Part shown: positions 51,304 to 60,204 of the stretch, piece after piece
How positions within the stretch are numbered: position 1 is the stretch's first letter
Layout: each line of letters opens with the position of its first letter
Assembly: GCA_045804965.1 (NCBI GenBank)
Contig: JBJMMD010000047.1
Coordinates: 248,001-312,000 of the forward strand
Direction of reading: 5' to 3'
Length of the DNA stretch: 64,000 bases
Source of the DNA: CAVTUU01 sp045804965
GTDB lineage: Bacteria; Chloroflexota; Chloroflexia; Thermomicrobiales; UBA6265
The notes under the pieces: generated by a model
Told to the model about the DNA's origin: nothing
Seen by the model: the letters and a program-made list of their open reading frames with translations, nothing else
Databases searched by the model: none
Position numbers and translations under genes: made by a program

Positions 51304-51780
51304 TTAGGACAATTTCCTCAATTCATCTCGGGCCGCGGCGCTGAGTCGCCGGCCGTCAGCTCGCCCGGCCGCGCGCTCAATCAGCACTGGCATCAACTTG
51401 CCCATATCCTTGGGACTTTTTGCGCCTACGTCGCCAACCGCCTGCGCGACGAGCACATTCAGTTCCTCGTCCGACATTGCCGCCGGCAGATACTGTTCAA
51501 GCACACGTAACTGGTTTTCTTCTCGTTCAACAAGATCCGCTCGATTTCCTGAACGAAATTGATCAATAGCGTCCAGGCGTCGCTTTACCTGTTGCTGGAG
51601 GAGCGTGCGAGTTTCCTCATCCGACAAAGGTCCGCCCTTGTCAATCTCGGCATTCTTGATCGCCGCCAGCGTGTATCGGATCGCATCCTTCGCGTCTTGA
51701 TTTCCCGTCTTAAGCGCGATCTTAAGGTCGCTATCAAATCGTTCGCGGATCGTAGGCTCGGGATTTTGTTCGTTCTCCAT
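51304..51780 (-). CDS. yqeY: GatB/YqeY domain-containing protein
   Basis: A 158-residue helical protein of the YqeY family (IRERFDSDLKIALKTGNQDA, LPAAMSDEELNVLVAQAVGD, GKLMPVLIERAAGRADGRRL). Its domain resembles the tRNA-binding tail of GatB; function is uncertain, perhaps tRNA amidation related. The ATG overlaps the stop of the HIT gene (TAATG). Confidence 0.9.
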   Translation of the reverse strand: MENEQNPEPTIRERFDSDLKIALKTGNQDAKDAIRYTLAAIKNAEIDKGGPLSDEETRTLLQQQVKRRLDAIDQFRSGNRADLVEREENQLRVLEQYLPAAMSDEELNVLVAQAVGDVGAKSPKDMGKLMPVLIERAAGRADGRRLSAAARDELRKLS

Positions 51781-52136
51781 TACGCCAAACCTTCGCTTAA
51801 TTGCTTGCCGCCCAAGACGTGAAAGTGAACGTGATGCACTGATTGGCCCGCGTCGGGTCCCGTGTTCGTGAGGATGCGAAAGCCGCTTTTGACTATGCCA
51901 TCGGCTCGTGCCGCTTGCACCGCCATTGAGATGAGACTAGTTGCTAGCTCCGGATCGGTTTCGACAAGCTGATCAACGTTGTCAAAGTGCTTGCGGGGGA
52001 CGACCAGAACGTGGGTCGGCGCCTGAGGATGAAGGTCGCGAAACGCGACCACACCCTCATCTTCAGCTAGGAACTCGGTTTCGAAATCGCCGCGGGCGAT
52101 CTGACAAAACACGCACTCTTCGTGAACGTCCGGCAT
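51780..52136 (-). CDS. HIT family nucleotide hydrolase/transferase
   Basis: A 118-residue histidine-triad protein. CVFCQIARGDFETEFLAEDE near residue 8 and the triad QSVHHVHFHVLGGKQL near 94 match the Hint/PKCI-1 type, which hydrolyses aminoacyl- or lysyl-AMP and related phosphoramidates. A longer upstream frame overlaps the divergent mutM leader and is not supported. Confidence 0.94.
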   Translation of the reverse strand: MPDVHEECVFCQIARGDFETEFLAEDEGVVAFRDLHPQAPTHVLVVPRKHFDNVDQLVETDPELATSLISMAVQAARADGIVKSGFRILTNTGPDAGQSVHHVHFHVLGGKQLSEGLA

Positions 52137-52208
52137 GAGACCATCCTTTTGGTCCGCGTGGTAGCATCGAAAGTTGCTAATGCTCACGAAACAAGGACTG
52201 CAACCAGT

Positions 52209-53063
52209 ATGCCAGAACTTCCCGAAGTCGAAACCGTTCGCAAATCACTGCACAATCGCCTCCTTGGACGGACGATTGAATCAGTCCGACTGTATGACTT
52301 TATGGGCGTCCTTGGCGACGAAGATCCAGACACGTTCGCTGCCCTGACAATCGGGCGTCACGTTGTCGATACCCGGCGCCGGGGGAAATACATCCTGGTC
52401 GATCTCGACGATGGCTCGTTCCTGCTCGTTCATCTGCGCATGACCGGCACACTCATGCTCGTTCCACGGGATGATCCCCCACTTCGGTTTGAACATCTTG
52501 CGATCGGCTTTGACCATGGTTTGAGCTTAAGATTTGCCGATCAGCGTAAGTTCGGTCGCGTTCTTCATGTGTTGCCACACGCGTCGAGTCTTCTCGAGAA
52601 GAAACTTGGACCGGAGCCCTTCGCACCAGCCTTCACTGCTCAGGCGCTGGCGGCAAGCCTCACGCGGAGAACGGCGCCGATCAAGTCGGTTCTCCTCGAC
52701 CAGAAAACCATCGCCGGTATGGGCAATATCTACGCGGACGAAGCGCTGTATCGGGCGCGAATTCACCCATTAACCCCGGCAAACCAGCTCTCCGCCGGCG
52801 AAATTCGCCGCCTTCACCGGAGTATTCGAGAGGTGCTGCGCGAAGGATTAGGGAATCGCGGAACGAGCATTTCGCATTTTCGGGACGGTGCTGGAGAAGC
52901 GGGCAGCAATCAAAGCAACCTTAGGGTCTATGGCAAAGGCCGGACAGGCGAACCCTGCGGCCGATGTGGACGGCCGCTCGCGTTTCTCGTCATCGGTGGA
53001 CGGAGCTCGCACTTCTGTCCGCAGTGCCAGCAGCTGACAGCGGCGCTGGCGGCGTCGCAATGA
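52209..53063 (+). CDS. mutM: Formamidopyrimidine-DNA glycosylase
   Basis: A bifunctional glycosylase/AP lyase of 284 residues that removes 8-oxoguanine and FapyG. The start MPELPEVETVRKSL supplies the catalytic Pro2 and Glu3. RRRGKYILVDL near residue 58 has the conserved Lys, IAGMGNIYADEALY near 165 is the H2TH region, and CGRCGRPLAFL...CPQC near 249 is the zinc finger. The start is fixed by the requirement for Pro2. Divergent from the HIT gene. Confidence 0.95.
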   Translation: MPELPEVETVRKSLHNRLLGRTIESVRLYDFMGVLGDEDPDTFAALTIGRHVVDTRRRGKYILVDLDDGSFLLVHLRMTGTLMLVPRDDPPLRFEHLAIGFDHGLSLRFADQRKFGRVLHVLPHASSLLEKKLGPEPFAPAFTAQALAASLTRRTAPIKSVLLDQKTIAGMGNIYADEALYRARIHPLTPANQLSAGEIRRLHRSIREVLREGLGNRGTSISHFRDGAGEAGSNQSNLRVYGKGRTGEPCGRCGRPLAFLVIGGRSSHFCPQCQQLTAALAASQ

Positions 53064-53067
53064 CGAC

Positions 53068-53451
53068 TCATGCCGACATGGACTTTGGCGGACCCTTTTT
53101 GATCGATTTGTCGACTAAGTGCAGCAACTCATCGAGATCGAAGGGCTTGGGCATAAACCGAACTCCTGGCAAATCCACTCCGGAATAGACCGCGCTCATC
53201 AGAACAATTGGCGTTCGGTCGCCTTTTTTCTGCAACTTACGGGTTAACTCGATACCATTCATCCGAGGCAACGTGATGTCGGAGAGAACAACGTCTGGAT
53301 GCGTCGATTCAATTTCCGCCAGCGCCTCGAGACCGTCAAGTGCTCGACGCACTTGATAGCCTTCTTCGTTTAACAATTGTGCGATCGCCTCCGCAATCGC
53401 TGGGTCATCGTCGACAACGAGTACTGTTGTGGCCATGGACATGCCCGACAT
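53068..53451 (-). CDS. Single-domain response regulator (CheY-like receiver)
   Basis: A 127-residue receiver without output domain. The acidic pocket is in VLVVDDDPAIAEAIAQLL, the phospho-acceptor in PDVVLSDITLPRMNG near residue 56 and the conserved Lys in FMPKPFDLDEL near 104. It may relay phosphate or control a separate protein. In-frame ATGs at codons 4 and 6 make the exact start uncertain. Its 3' end faces mutM. Confidence 0.88.
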   Translation of the reverse strand: MSGMSMATTVLVVDDDPAIAEAIAQLLNEEGYQVRRALDGLEALAEIESTHPDVVLSDITLPRMNGIELTRKLQKKGDRTPIVLMSAVYSGVDLPGVRFMPKPFDLDELLHLVDKSIKKGPPKSMSA

Positions 53452-53641
53452 GAAGAGCCGAGGTTCCCCTCACTTCCCTAAGGGAACCTTCGCAAGCGAT
53501 ATGCCGTGGTCGCTAAGACTGGTACCTTGCTTGTTTCGGGGCCAGCCGCGAGTAATCAATTTCTGTTCGACCAAAGGATGTTGTTCAAATCCGTCCACTC
53601 AAAGCCGCTTGAGATGTGATTGAAGCCTTTGAACTGCATAG

Positions 53642-53661
53642 ACACTTCATGCACACTTCAT
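53642..53661 (+). promoter_or_regulatory. Direct repeat with 11-bp period upstream of the response regulator
   Basis: ACACTTCAT occurs at 53642-53650 and again at 53653-53661, one helical turn apart. OmpR/PhoB-type regulators bind such tandem half sites, so this may be an autoregulatory site about 70 bp upstream of the gene. Confidence 0.5.
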
Positions 53662-53729
53662 TTCCTAGCGATAGTTTGATTGGACTCAACCTATCCTTTC
53701 AGCGTATTCAAGTCGGAGATTTGAGGCAC

Positions 53730-54407
53730 ATGCGTCTCTTGGTTGTCGAGGACGAACCCCGGCTCGCGACGCTATTGCGCCGCGGTTTGACCGAAGAGGG
53801 TCATGCGGTCGATCTGTCCGGAACTGGCGAAGAAGCCCTCGAGTGGACAGACACCGCGACCTTCGACGCGATCGTACTTGACGTCATGTTGCCGCAAATC
53901 GACGGGCTGGAGGTCTGCCGTCGCTTGCGCAAGCGCCGCATCCATACGCCCGTCCTCCTATTGACCGCGCGCGACGCGGTGCAAGATCGCGTCGCAGGAT
54001 TAGACGCCGGCGCCGACGATTATCTTGTCAAGCCATTTGCCTTCGCCGAGCTCGCGGCCCGCTTGCGCGCGCTTGCCCGTCGCCCGCCCGAGTCGAACGA
54101 AACGATCTTGCGCGTCGGCGAGCTTGCCCTCGATCCTGCAACACATCGGGCATGGCGAGCCGACTCTGAGCTCACGTTGCCGAACAAGGAATTTCGGATT
54201 CTTGAGCAGCTCATGCGCAATCCGAATCGCGTGCTTACGCGGGCGATGATCGCCGATCACGTCTGGAACTACGATTTTCCAAATGTCACGAACGTGATAG
54301 ACGTGCACATCCTCAGCCTTCGCCGCAAGCTCAACGATCCCTATCCTGGCGAGCTCATCCAAACCGTTCGTGGAGCGGGTTATCGGATGTGCACTCCTCC
54401 ATCATGA
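53730..54407 (+). CDS. OmpR/PhoB-family response regulator
   Basis: A 225-residue transcription factor. Receiver: RLLVVEDEPRLATLLRRGL at residue 2, phospho-Asp in FDAIVLDVMLPQIDG near 51, Lys in DDYLVKPFAFAELAARLRAL near 97. Winged helix C-terminus: LTLPNKEFRILEQLMRNPN, VWNYDFPNVTNVIDVHILSL, IQTVRGAGYRM. The ATG at 53730 has GAGG three to four bases upstream. The stop overlaps the kinase ATG (ATGA). Confidence 0.95.
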   Translation: MRLLVVEDEPRLATLLRRGLTEEGHAVDLSGTGEEALEWTDTATFDAIVLDVMLPQIDGLEVCRRLRKRRIHTPVLLLTARDAVQDRVAGLDAGADDYLVKPFAFAELAARLRALARRPPESNETILRVGELALDPATHRAWRADSELTLPNKEFRILEQLMRNPNRVLTRAMIADHVWNYDFPNVTNVIDVHILSLRRKLNDPYPGELIQTVRGAGYRMCTPPS

Positions 54408-55783
54408 GCCGCGTGCCGATCCGGTGGCGTCTTACCTGCTGGTATGCGGTGTTGATGGCTGGCGCCCTACTCCTATTTGGAGTGGCCTTCTATTTCGTGG
54501 CCAGACATGAGATTTACGACACCTATAACGAGCAGCTCCACGCTCAGGCGTCATTGGTTATGGCGGCAATTCACATCAACGGATCGCACGTTGACCTGGA
54601 ACCAAGCGCGCTCGCAGTTTTCGACAACGATGACCAGTTTGTCAGACTGTATGGGCTAGACGGAAACATCGTCGCCAAAAGTGGCGCGACGTTCGAAGGA
54701 GCGCCGCTCGACGAGACCTTGATCGAGGACACGATACGCGGTACCTCGCGGTTATCATGGCTAAGCGCCAAAGGCGGACGGTTCGGCATCATCACCGCGC
54801 CGGTGATGAATGGCAGCGAACCGGTAGGCGCACTGCAGGTCGGTGTATCTCGCCAGGACGCAGATGACCTGCTCCGGATCCTTGCGATCTCGCTCGGAGT
54901 GCTGACGCCGCTTGTCCTCGTTTTCGCGACCTTAGGCGGTTATCTCCTCGCCGGCCGGGCGCTTGAACCGGTTGCGAAGATCACCGCGATGGCGGCCAGT
55001 ATTGGCGCCGACGATCTGCAAGCTCGTCTCGATCTCAAGCTCCCGAATGACGAAATTGGCCGACTTGGAGAAACGTTTGACCGGATGTTAACTCGGATCG
55101 ACCAAGCGTTTGAGCGCCAGCGCCGATTCACTGCGGATGCCGCGCACGAGCTGAGAACGCCTTTGAGCCTGATGCGCGGGCAAGTTGAACTTGCGCTCTC
55201 GCGCCCGCATTCAATGCTCGAATACCAAGACGCATTGCATGCAATAGATAGCGACCTAGCACGGATGACCGGGCTCGTATCGACGCTCTTGTCGCTTGCA
55301 CGCGCTGACAAAGGCAAGCTGCCTCTCGAACGTTCGAAGGTCGATATCGGCGCCCTCGAGCGCACCGTCCTCGAACAATTTAGTCCGCAAGCGGAAGAGA
55401 TTGGCGTGACGCTCTCAGATGAGTCGTGCAACGCGGAGGTCTCGGCCGACGAAGATCTTCTCGTTCAGGTCCTCGTTAACTTGCTCGAAAACTCATTGGC
55501 ACACACCGCGGCGGGCGATCGTATCGCCCTTGGATGTAAGGCCGGAAACGACGCGACCCGTCTTTGGGTCGACGATAGTGGGTCTGGCATAGCGGAAGCG
55601 GATATCCCGCATGTCTTCGAGCCGTTTTTTCGGGTGAACTCCGGACGATCCCGCGAGCAATATGGCGTTGGCCTCGGGCTCGCGATTTGCAAGGCAATCG
55701 CAGAAGCGCACGCGGGCGAGATCTCAATTCGCAGCGAACTCGGGACTGGAACTCGGGTGGAGGTGGTCATCCCCAACGCATGA
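54404..55783 (+). CDS. Sensor histidine kinase
   Basis: A 459-residue membrane kinase. Two transmembrane helices (WYAVLMAGALLLFGVAFYFV near residue 10; LGVLTPLVLVFATLGGYLLA near 165) flank a periplasmic sensor of about 120 residues. HAMP is near 185-235, HisKA has DAAHELRTPLSLMRGQVELA near 242, and the ATPase boxes are NLLENSLAHT near 363, DDSGSGIAEADIPHVFEPFF near 390 and GVGLGLAICKAIAEAHAGEI near 422. It is coupled to the regulator by a four-base overlap. The signal is unknown. Confidence 0.95.
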   Translation: MSRVPIRWRLTCWYAVLMAGALLLFGVAFYFVARHEIYDTYNEQLHAQASLVMAAIHINGSHVDLEPSALAVFDNDDQFVRLYGLDGNIVAKSGATFEGAPLDETLIEDTIRGTSRLSWLSAKGGRFGIITAPVMNGSEPVGALQVGVSRQDADDLLRILAISLGVLTPLVLVFATLGGYLLAGRALEPVAKITAMAASIGADDLQARLDLKLPNDEIGRLGETFDRMLTRIDQAFERQRRFTADAAHELRTPLSLMRGQVELALSRPHSMLEYQDALHAIDSDLARMTGLVSTLLSLARADKGKLPLERSKVDIGALERTVLEQFSPQAEEIGVTLSDESCNAEVSADEDLLVQVLVNLLENSLAHTAAGDRIALGCKAGNDATRLWVDDSGSGIAEADIPHVFEPFFRVNSGRSREQYGVGLGLAICKAIAEAHAGEISIRSELGTGTRVEVVIPNA

Positions 55784-55868
55784 CTCCGAACTGATTTCAT
55801 CTCGGCATTCTAGTGTTTCGCCAGCGGAGTGCAGGTCGATCTGATTTTCGCTAGAAGGAGATCGCCAC

Positions 55869-56264
55869 GTGCGGAGCAAACGATTGCTGACCACAATTAT
55901 CCTCGTAGCCGCGCTAATGATCGCGTTTGGCGCGGTCAGCGCATCGGCAAATGGCCCTAAGGCGAGCGCAAGCCACCCGGCTTCGCTTTTTTCGAGCATC
56001 GCGCGCTTAGTAGTAGGCATTGGCGATAACGAAACCTCTGTTGCTCCTGGCACGCTCGACGACGGAAAGGACCTCTTGCCCCAAGCCGAAATCACGCTGG
56101 ATCAGGCCGTCGAGGCGGCGCAAGGCTCGCAAACCGGTACGCTTGGCGAAGTCGACCTTGAGCATTACCAAGGCCATCTTGTATTCAACGTCGACATCGG
56201 CGATCACGATGTCAAAGTCGACGCCTCCACCGGCAAAGTACTCGCAGCAAACTCTGACGATTAG
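55869..56264 (+). CDS. Secreted PepSY-domain protein
   Basis: A 131-residue exported protein. Signal peptide LLTTIILVAALMIAFGAVSA ends SASA. A PepSY domain covers the C-terminal half (EITLDQAVEAAQGSQTGTLG, YQGHLVFNVDI, VDASTGKVLA). PepSY proteins often inhibit proteases or sense envelope state and often sit beside two-component systems, as here. The GTG has AGAAGGAG upstream. Confidence 0.87.
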   Translation: MRSKRLLTTIILVAALMIAFGAVSASANGPKASASHPASLFSSIARLVVGIGDNETSVAPGTLDDGKDLLPQAEITLDQAVEAAQGSQTGTLGEVDLEHYQGHLVFNVDIGDHDVKVDASTGKVLAANSDD

Positions 56265-56333
56265 TCCACCAAGTTAGAAAGTCCAATTTCTGACGATCTT
56301 TCTTTCCGAGCTACATGCCTTGGAGGCGCCACC

Positions 56334-57116
56334 GTGGTCAAACTCGCCCGTTGCTTGCCCAGCGTGATCGCGATCACCTTGCTTGTCGCTATTGGATCGG
56401 TTGGCCGAATAAGCGCGTCAACGAGTTCGGACCCGAGCCCATCTCCTGCGACGACCTACCACCCTGCGATCGATCCAAACGACTTCACGACGACGATCAA
56501 TAATCCTTACTTCCCGTTAATACCAGGCACGACATACATTTACGAAGGGCCTGAGGACGGCGATAAAACCCGCGACGAAGTCAAGGTGACAACAAGTACA
56601 AAAGAAGTCCTCGGCGTAACGTGCGTCGACGTTCTCGACCGTGTGTACACCAATGGGGAACTGAGCGAGAATACGCACGATTGGTACGCTCAGGATAAGG
56701 CTGGGAATGTCTGGTACTTCGGGGAAGCCTCTTCAACTATTGAGGAGGGAACGCCGACAAGTAGTGAAGGATCGTGGAAAGCCGGCGTCGACGGCGCCCT
56801 ACCAGGAATCATCATGCCCGCGAATCCTCACGTCGGCGATACCTACCGGCAAGAATACTATGCAGGAGTCGCCGAGGACATGGCCGAAGTGACCGCAATC
56901 TCGGGTACAATCGACGTCCCCTACGGTCACTTCAAGCAGATCCTTGTCACGCGGGAGTGGTCGCCGCTCGAGCCGAAGGTCGAAGAGGAAAAAACGTACG
57001 CAAAAGGCGTGGGCGACGTCCGCGAAAGGACGACTAAGGGCGGGAACGAAAAACTGGAACTCGTCGAAGTCCGCAAGTCTTCTGCCGCAAGTCCGGTAGC
57101 CACGCCAACGAGCTAA
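56334..57116 (+). CDS. Secreted conserved protein of unknown function
   Basis: A 260-residue exported protein with a signal peptide (VIAITLLVAIGSVGRISAST). The mature region has IDPNDFTTTINNPYFPLIPG, THDWYAQDKAGNVWYFGE and YYAGVAEDMAEVT, a pattern I recall from Actinobacteria and Chloroflexota secreted proteins without known role. The GTG start has GGAGG seven to eight bases upstream. It lies 69 bp after the PepSY gene and may be in the same regulon. Confidence 0.75.
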   Translation: MVKLARCLPSVIAITLLVAIGSVGRISASTSSDPSPSPATTYHPAIDPNDFTTTINNPYFPLIPGTTYIYEGPEDGDKTRDEVKVTTSTKEVLGVTCVDVLDRVYTNGELSENTHDWYAQDKAGNVWYFGEASSTIEEGTPTSSEGSWKAGVDGALPGIIMPANPHVGDTYRQEYYAGVAEDMAEVTAISGTIDVPYGHFKQILVTREWSPLEPKVEEEKTYAKGVGDVRERTTKGGNEKLELVEVRKSSAASPVATPTS

Positions 57117-57517
57117 GGAAACCTCGTCAATTACCACTCGCGAACACGGCGGCAATATCCCAAGGCCTTGTGATCGTTCCCGGATGTCGAATCGCCGCCG
57201 TGCTCAATCCCCTTAGACTTCCTCGGGCTGGCCAGCTTCTTGAGCACCGCGCCGCTGCCTAAAGGGGTGAATTCAAGTGCTGAAACATCAGTTCTAAGCA
57301 CGAAACGCCCGGCACATGCATCCCTCTTAAGCGTACTAGACAGCTCAAACATCGACACGAACTCACTCGGGGCGAGACAGTGAACGCCAGTAGTTGATAA
57401 CGGCGCCTCCTGAGGTAATGGCATGTCCCCTGCGACATGTGCTGAGAGATGTTCGCCGGTCATTCCAGGCAACTTCATTCAGTTCATTCGCGGTGCGCGC
57501 AAACAGGAGGGATTCAG
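57117..57517. other. Intergenic region without a supported gene
   Basis: A minus-strand frame at 57131-57478 has no recognisable sequence or ribosome site and is not called. The end holds the ribosome site of the histidine-rich gene (AGGAGGG at 57505-57511). Confidence 0.45.
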
Positions 57518-57790
57518 GTGGAGGTTATGCAGAAGACCGAGGGAGAAGGTAAGGCTCAGACTCACACTCATCCCGCGACCACGCACAACCACGACCACTG
57601 GCATGTGACCCATCATCATAAAGACGGCCTTGGCGACGAGTTCGAACACCGGAGCTACTGGCATACCCACGACCATAATCACGCTGAACTCGTGCATAGC
57701 CACGACTACGCTATTGAAGATGAAGATCGTGACCATGCAAAAGAAGCGCACATTCACGATCACAATGCACCTACCCAGTCGCCAGGTTAA
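57518..57790 (+). CDS. Histidine-rich small protein (probable metal binding)
   Basis: A 90-residue protein with about 20 histidines (22%), in clusters such as HNHDHWHVTHHH and HTHDHNH, and many Asp/Glu. The GTG at 57518 has AGGAGGG six bases upstream and is preferred over an upstream ATG; the ATG three codons later is also possible. There is no signal peptide or membrane segment, so it would be cytosolic. The composition suggests binding or storage of Ni, Zn, Cu or Co. No transporter lies next to it. Confidence 0.72.
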   Translation: MEVMQKTEGEGKAQTHTHPATTHNHDHWHVTHHHKDGLGDEFEHRSYWHTHDHNHAELVHSHDYAIEDEDRDHAKEAHIHDHNAPTQSPG

Positions 57791-58110
57791 TGAGTTAAAG
57801 AGCACGACGGCGTCATTGGCGCCCGATTCACTTTCACTCAACGAAGGGAGGCCCGCCCGTCGATGGCGGGCGACCGTACTGCTCAATTCGGTGCGACTTC
57901 TCGACAGGAAAGCGCCTACTGATTGCAGCTGAGCGCCGAGTTATCGACCTTACGATGCTCTGGCATCGAGCAAATCGTCATTCTTCGGTCTGAAACGAGG
58001 CAACAAAGCGTATAGCCGTCGCGTGAACTCTGTCCCATAATCCCAGCCGCAGAGCATTCTCCGCGATCAATCTGCTTGAGGGATGTTCGCGCTCAAGGGA
58101 TGGCAGGCTC
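57791..58110. other. Intergenic region with one hairpin
   Basis: GCCCGCC (57851-57857) and GGCGGGC (57865-57871) form a hairpin about 60 bp after the histidine-rich gene, possibly its terminator. No gene is recognised elsewhere in the stretch. Confidence 0.45.
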
Positions 58111-58629
58111 ATGCCCGTTTCGATTGCCAACTCGCGGATTGTCTACGACGCGCTAAAAGCGATCGACGTAAGATTAGTTTCGGCCCTGCCGGAAACCTGG
58201 CTCGTCCACTTGATTCAGATGGCCGAAGACGATCCCGAGATGACCCTCGTTCGACTCGCAAAGGAAGAGGAAGGTGTCGGGATTTCTGCTGGCGCCCATT
58301 TTGCCGGAGTGAAATCGGCGATGCTCATGCAAAATCACGGTTTACTCGCGAGTGTGAACGGCATCGTCTCATTGGCCCAACTCTACAAAATGCCGCTCTT
58401 GATGTTGATCTCGCATCGCGGGGATCTCGGCGAGCTTGATCCCTGGCAAACGCAAGGCGGTATGGCGACCCTACCTGTCTTACGGGCCCTTGGCATTCCC
58501 AGCTATCCGCTCGCCGATCCGGCGACCGCGCCGAAGATCATTCGTCAGGCTCAAGCTCTGGCCGAAAGCGCGCACACCCCTGTTGCCTTGCTGCTGACGC
58601 GCGACCTCATGTGGGAGGAAGCGCCGTGA
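58111..58629 (+). CDS. TPP-dependent 2-oxoacid decarboxylase, N-terminal (PYR) subunit
   Basis: A 172-residue protein resembling the alpha subunit of sulfopyruvate decarboxylase (ComD) and phosphonopyruvate decarboxylase. LVRLAKEEEGVGISAGAHFA near residue 46 carries the activating Glu of the PYR domain, and SAMLMQNHGLLASVNG near 69 is also typical. It must pair with the next gene to form an active enzyme. The true 2-oxoacid substrate is unknown; no other coenzyme M genes are nearby. Confidence 0.82.
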   Translation: MPVSIANSRIVYDALKAIDVRLVSALPETWLVHLIQMAEDDPEMTLVRLAKEEEGVGISAGAHFAGVKSAMLMQNHGLLASVNGIVSLAQLYKMPLLMLISHRGDLGELDPWQTQGGMATLPVLRALGIPSYPLADPATAPKIIRQAQALAESAHTPVALLLTRDLMWEEAP

Positions 58630-59261
58630 TAACCGAGCCATACTCTGAAAACCGTCGAATCAACCGCGCGGACGCCCTAGACGCGATTTATCCGCTCCTT
58701 GCCCAAAACAATGTCATTGTCGTCACGATTATGGGCGCAGTTGCGGCCGAGTTGTATACGCTTGGCCACCGCCCAAACTTCTTCTATCTCGAGCACGCGA
58801 TGGGTCTTGCATCCTCGCTTGGTCTTGGCATAGCACTCTCAATGCCGCAATTTCCCGTCGTCGTGATCGACGGTGACGGCTCGCTGCTGATGAACCTGGG
58901 GACCCTGTCGACGCTCGCCCGTTACCGGCCTGGGAACCTCACGCATGTCGTGTTCGACAACGAATCGCTGCTCTCCGTCGGTGGGTTCCCAACCGCGACA
59001 TCGACCGGGACTGATCTCGCTGGTATCGCGGAAGCCGCGGGCGTGCCCACCGTCGTCCGCGCTCATGACGTGGACGAGTTCAAAGACGCGTTCGAGTCGG
59101 CTCTCGCCACGTCTGAACTGACGACAATTGTGACGAAAGTCGCCGCCATCGGACCCAAATCATTTCACATGGACCTGCCGCTGCTCGAAAACCGGTTTCA
59201 GTTTCGACGTCATCTCCAAATGCTCTCCCGAGGTCTCGTCGACTCCGCGAAAGTGGGATAG
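58626..59261 (+). CDS. TPP-dependent 2-oxoacid decarboxylase, C-terminal (PP) subunit
   Basis: A 211-residue partner subunit. The TPP/Mg motif is VVIDGDGSLLMNLGTLSTLA near residue 78 with the closing Asn in HVVFDNESL near 103. YLEHAMGLASSLGLGIALS near 53 is typical of ComE/sulfopyruvate decarboxylase beta. The GTG start overlaps the alpha stop (GTGA), with GGGAGGA upstream, so both subunits should be made in equal amounts. Confidence 0.85.
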   Translation: MITEPYSENRRINRADALDAIYPLLAQNNVIVVTIMGAVAAELYTLGHRPNFFYLEHAMGLASSLGLGIALSMPQFPVVVIDGDGSLLMNLGTLSTLARYRPGNLTHVVFDNESLLSVGGFPTATSTGTDLAGIAEAAGVPTVVRAHDVDEFKDAFESALATSELTTIVTKVAAIGPKSFHMDLPLLENRFQFRRHLQMLSRGLVDSAKVG

Positions 59262-59289
59262 TCGAAAGCGAATGCCAAGGAGCGATGTC

Positions 59290-60102
59290 ATGTCGAAAAC
59301 GATGTCTTCAATCGACCTCCTCTCCGAGGTCGTCACCGGACTTGCATCAGGCGAGATCCAAATTGTCGATCTGACAATGCCGCTGGGGCCGGACACCCCA
59401 GTTCTGCCGCTGCCTCCGCCCTGGCCAAACTCTCCGGCATTCGAAATGACGGAGATATCGCGCTACGACGACCGAGGCCCGGCCTGGTACTGGAATTCCT
59501 TTGTCACCGGCGAACACACCGGAACGCACTTCGACGCGCCCGTGCATTGGGTCAGCGGCAAGGATTTGCCGGACAATCGAGTCGATACCCTGCCGCCGAC
59601 GAAGTTCGTCGCTCCGGCATGTGTCGTCGACGTCGTGGCCGAGGTCGCGGCCGATCCCGATTATTGTCTGACCTCAACTCGTGTCATGGAATGGGAAAGA
59701 GAACATGGCCAAATCCCGGCTGGCGCGTGGGTGCTCATGCGCACCGATTGGTCGAAGCGGACCGATTTCTCCGCTTATCTGAATGTCGGTGAAGACGGAC
59801 CGCACACGCCCGGGTGGACGGCAGATTGCGTCCGGCTCCTCGTCGATGAGCGGGACGTTTTAGGGGCCGGCGTCGAGACGGTCGGCACCGATGCTGGTCA
59901 GGCGTTCGCCTTCGAGCCCCCTTTTCCTTGCCACACGTTCATGCACGGAGGCGGCAAGCTCGGTCTCGCCAGCCTCTGCAATCTCGATCTTCTGCCGCCG
60001 ACCGGCGCCATCGTCATCGCCGCCCCGCTCAAGCTCGTCAACGGCTCCGGCAGCCCGCTCCGGGTCGTCGCCCTTGCGCCTGGAAACGCTCACAGTGACT
60101 AG
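59290..60102 (+). CDS. Cyclase-family hydrolase (kynurenine formamidase-like)
   Basis: A 270-residue metal-dependent hydrolase of the cyclase superfamily. The metal motif TGEHTGTHFDAPVHW is near residue 77, and VGTDAGQAFAFEPPFPCHTF near 197 is conserved. Family members hydrolyse cyclic or formyl amides (N-formylkynurenine, isatin and similar). AAGGAG lies seven bases before the ATG at 59290. It starts 28 bp after the decarboxylase, so it probably acts in the same pathway. Confidence 0.87.
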   Translation: MSKTMSSIDLLSEVVTGLASGEIQIVDLTMPLGPDTPVLPLPPPWPNSPAFEMTEISRYDDRGPAWYWNSFVTGEHTGTHFDAPVHWVSGKDLPDNRVDTLPPTKFVAPACVVDVVAEVAADPDYCLTSTRVMEWEREHGQIPAGAWVLMRTDWSKRTDFSAYLNVGEDGPHTPGWTADCVRLLVDERDVLGAGVETVGTDAGQAFAFEPPFPCHTFMHGGGKLGLASLCNLDLLPPTGAIVIAAPLKLVNGSGSPLRVVALAPGNAHSD

Positions 60103-60204
60103 GTGTCATGGGAGTTCTGCAGAAGGGATGTGGTGGCGACGTCCATCCGCGTTTGCGTCGAGGAGTTGATCGGAATTTGCGAGTGGCCTCAATGGGTGGA
60201 CACC

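Noticed and set aside
57131..57478. 115-codon minus-strand frame
   Set aside because: No motif, no good ribosome site and no conserved-looking composition.
58111..59261. Assignment as true sulfopyruvate decarboxylase for coenzyme M
   Set aside because: No comA/B/C genes nearby and the host is unlikely to make coenzyme M by this route; kept as a generic 2-oxoacid decarboxylase.
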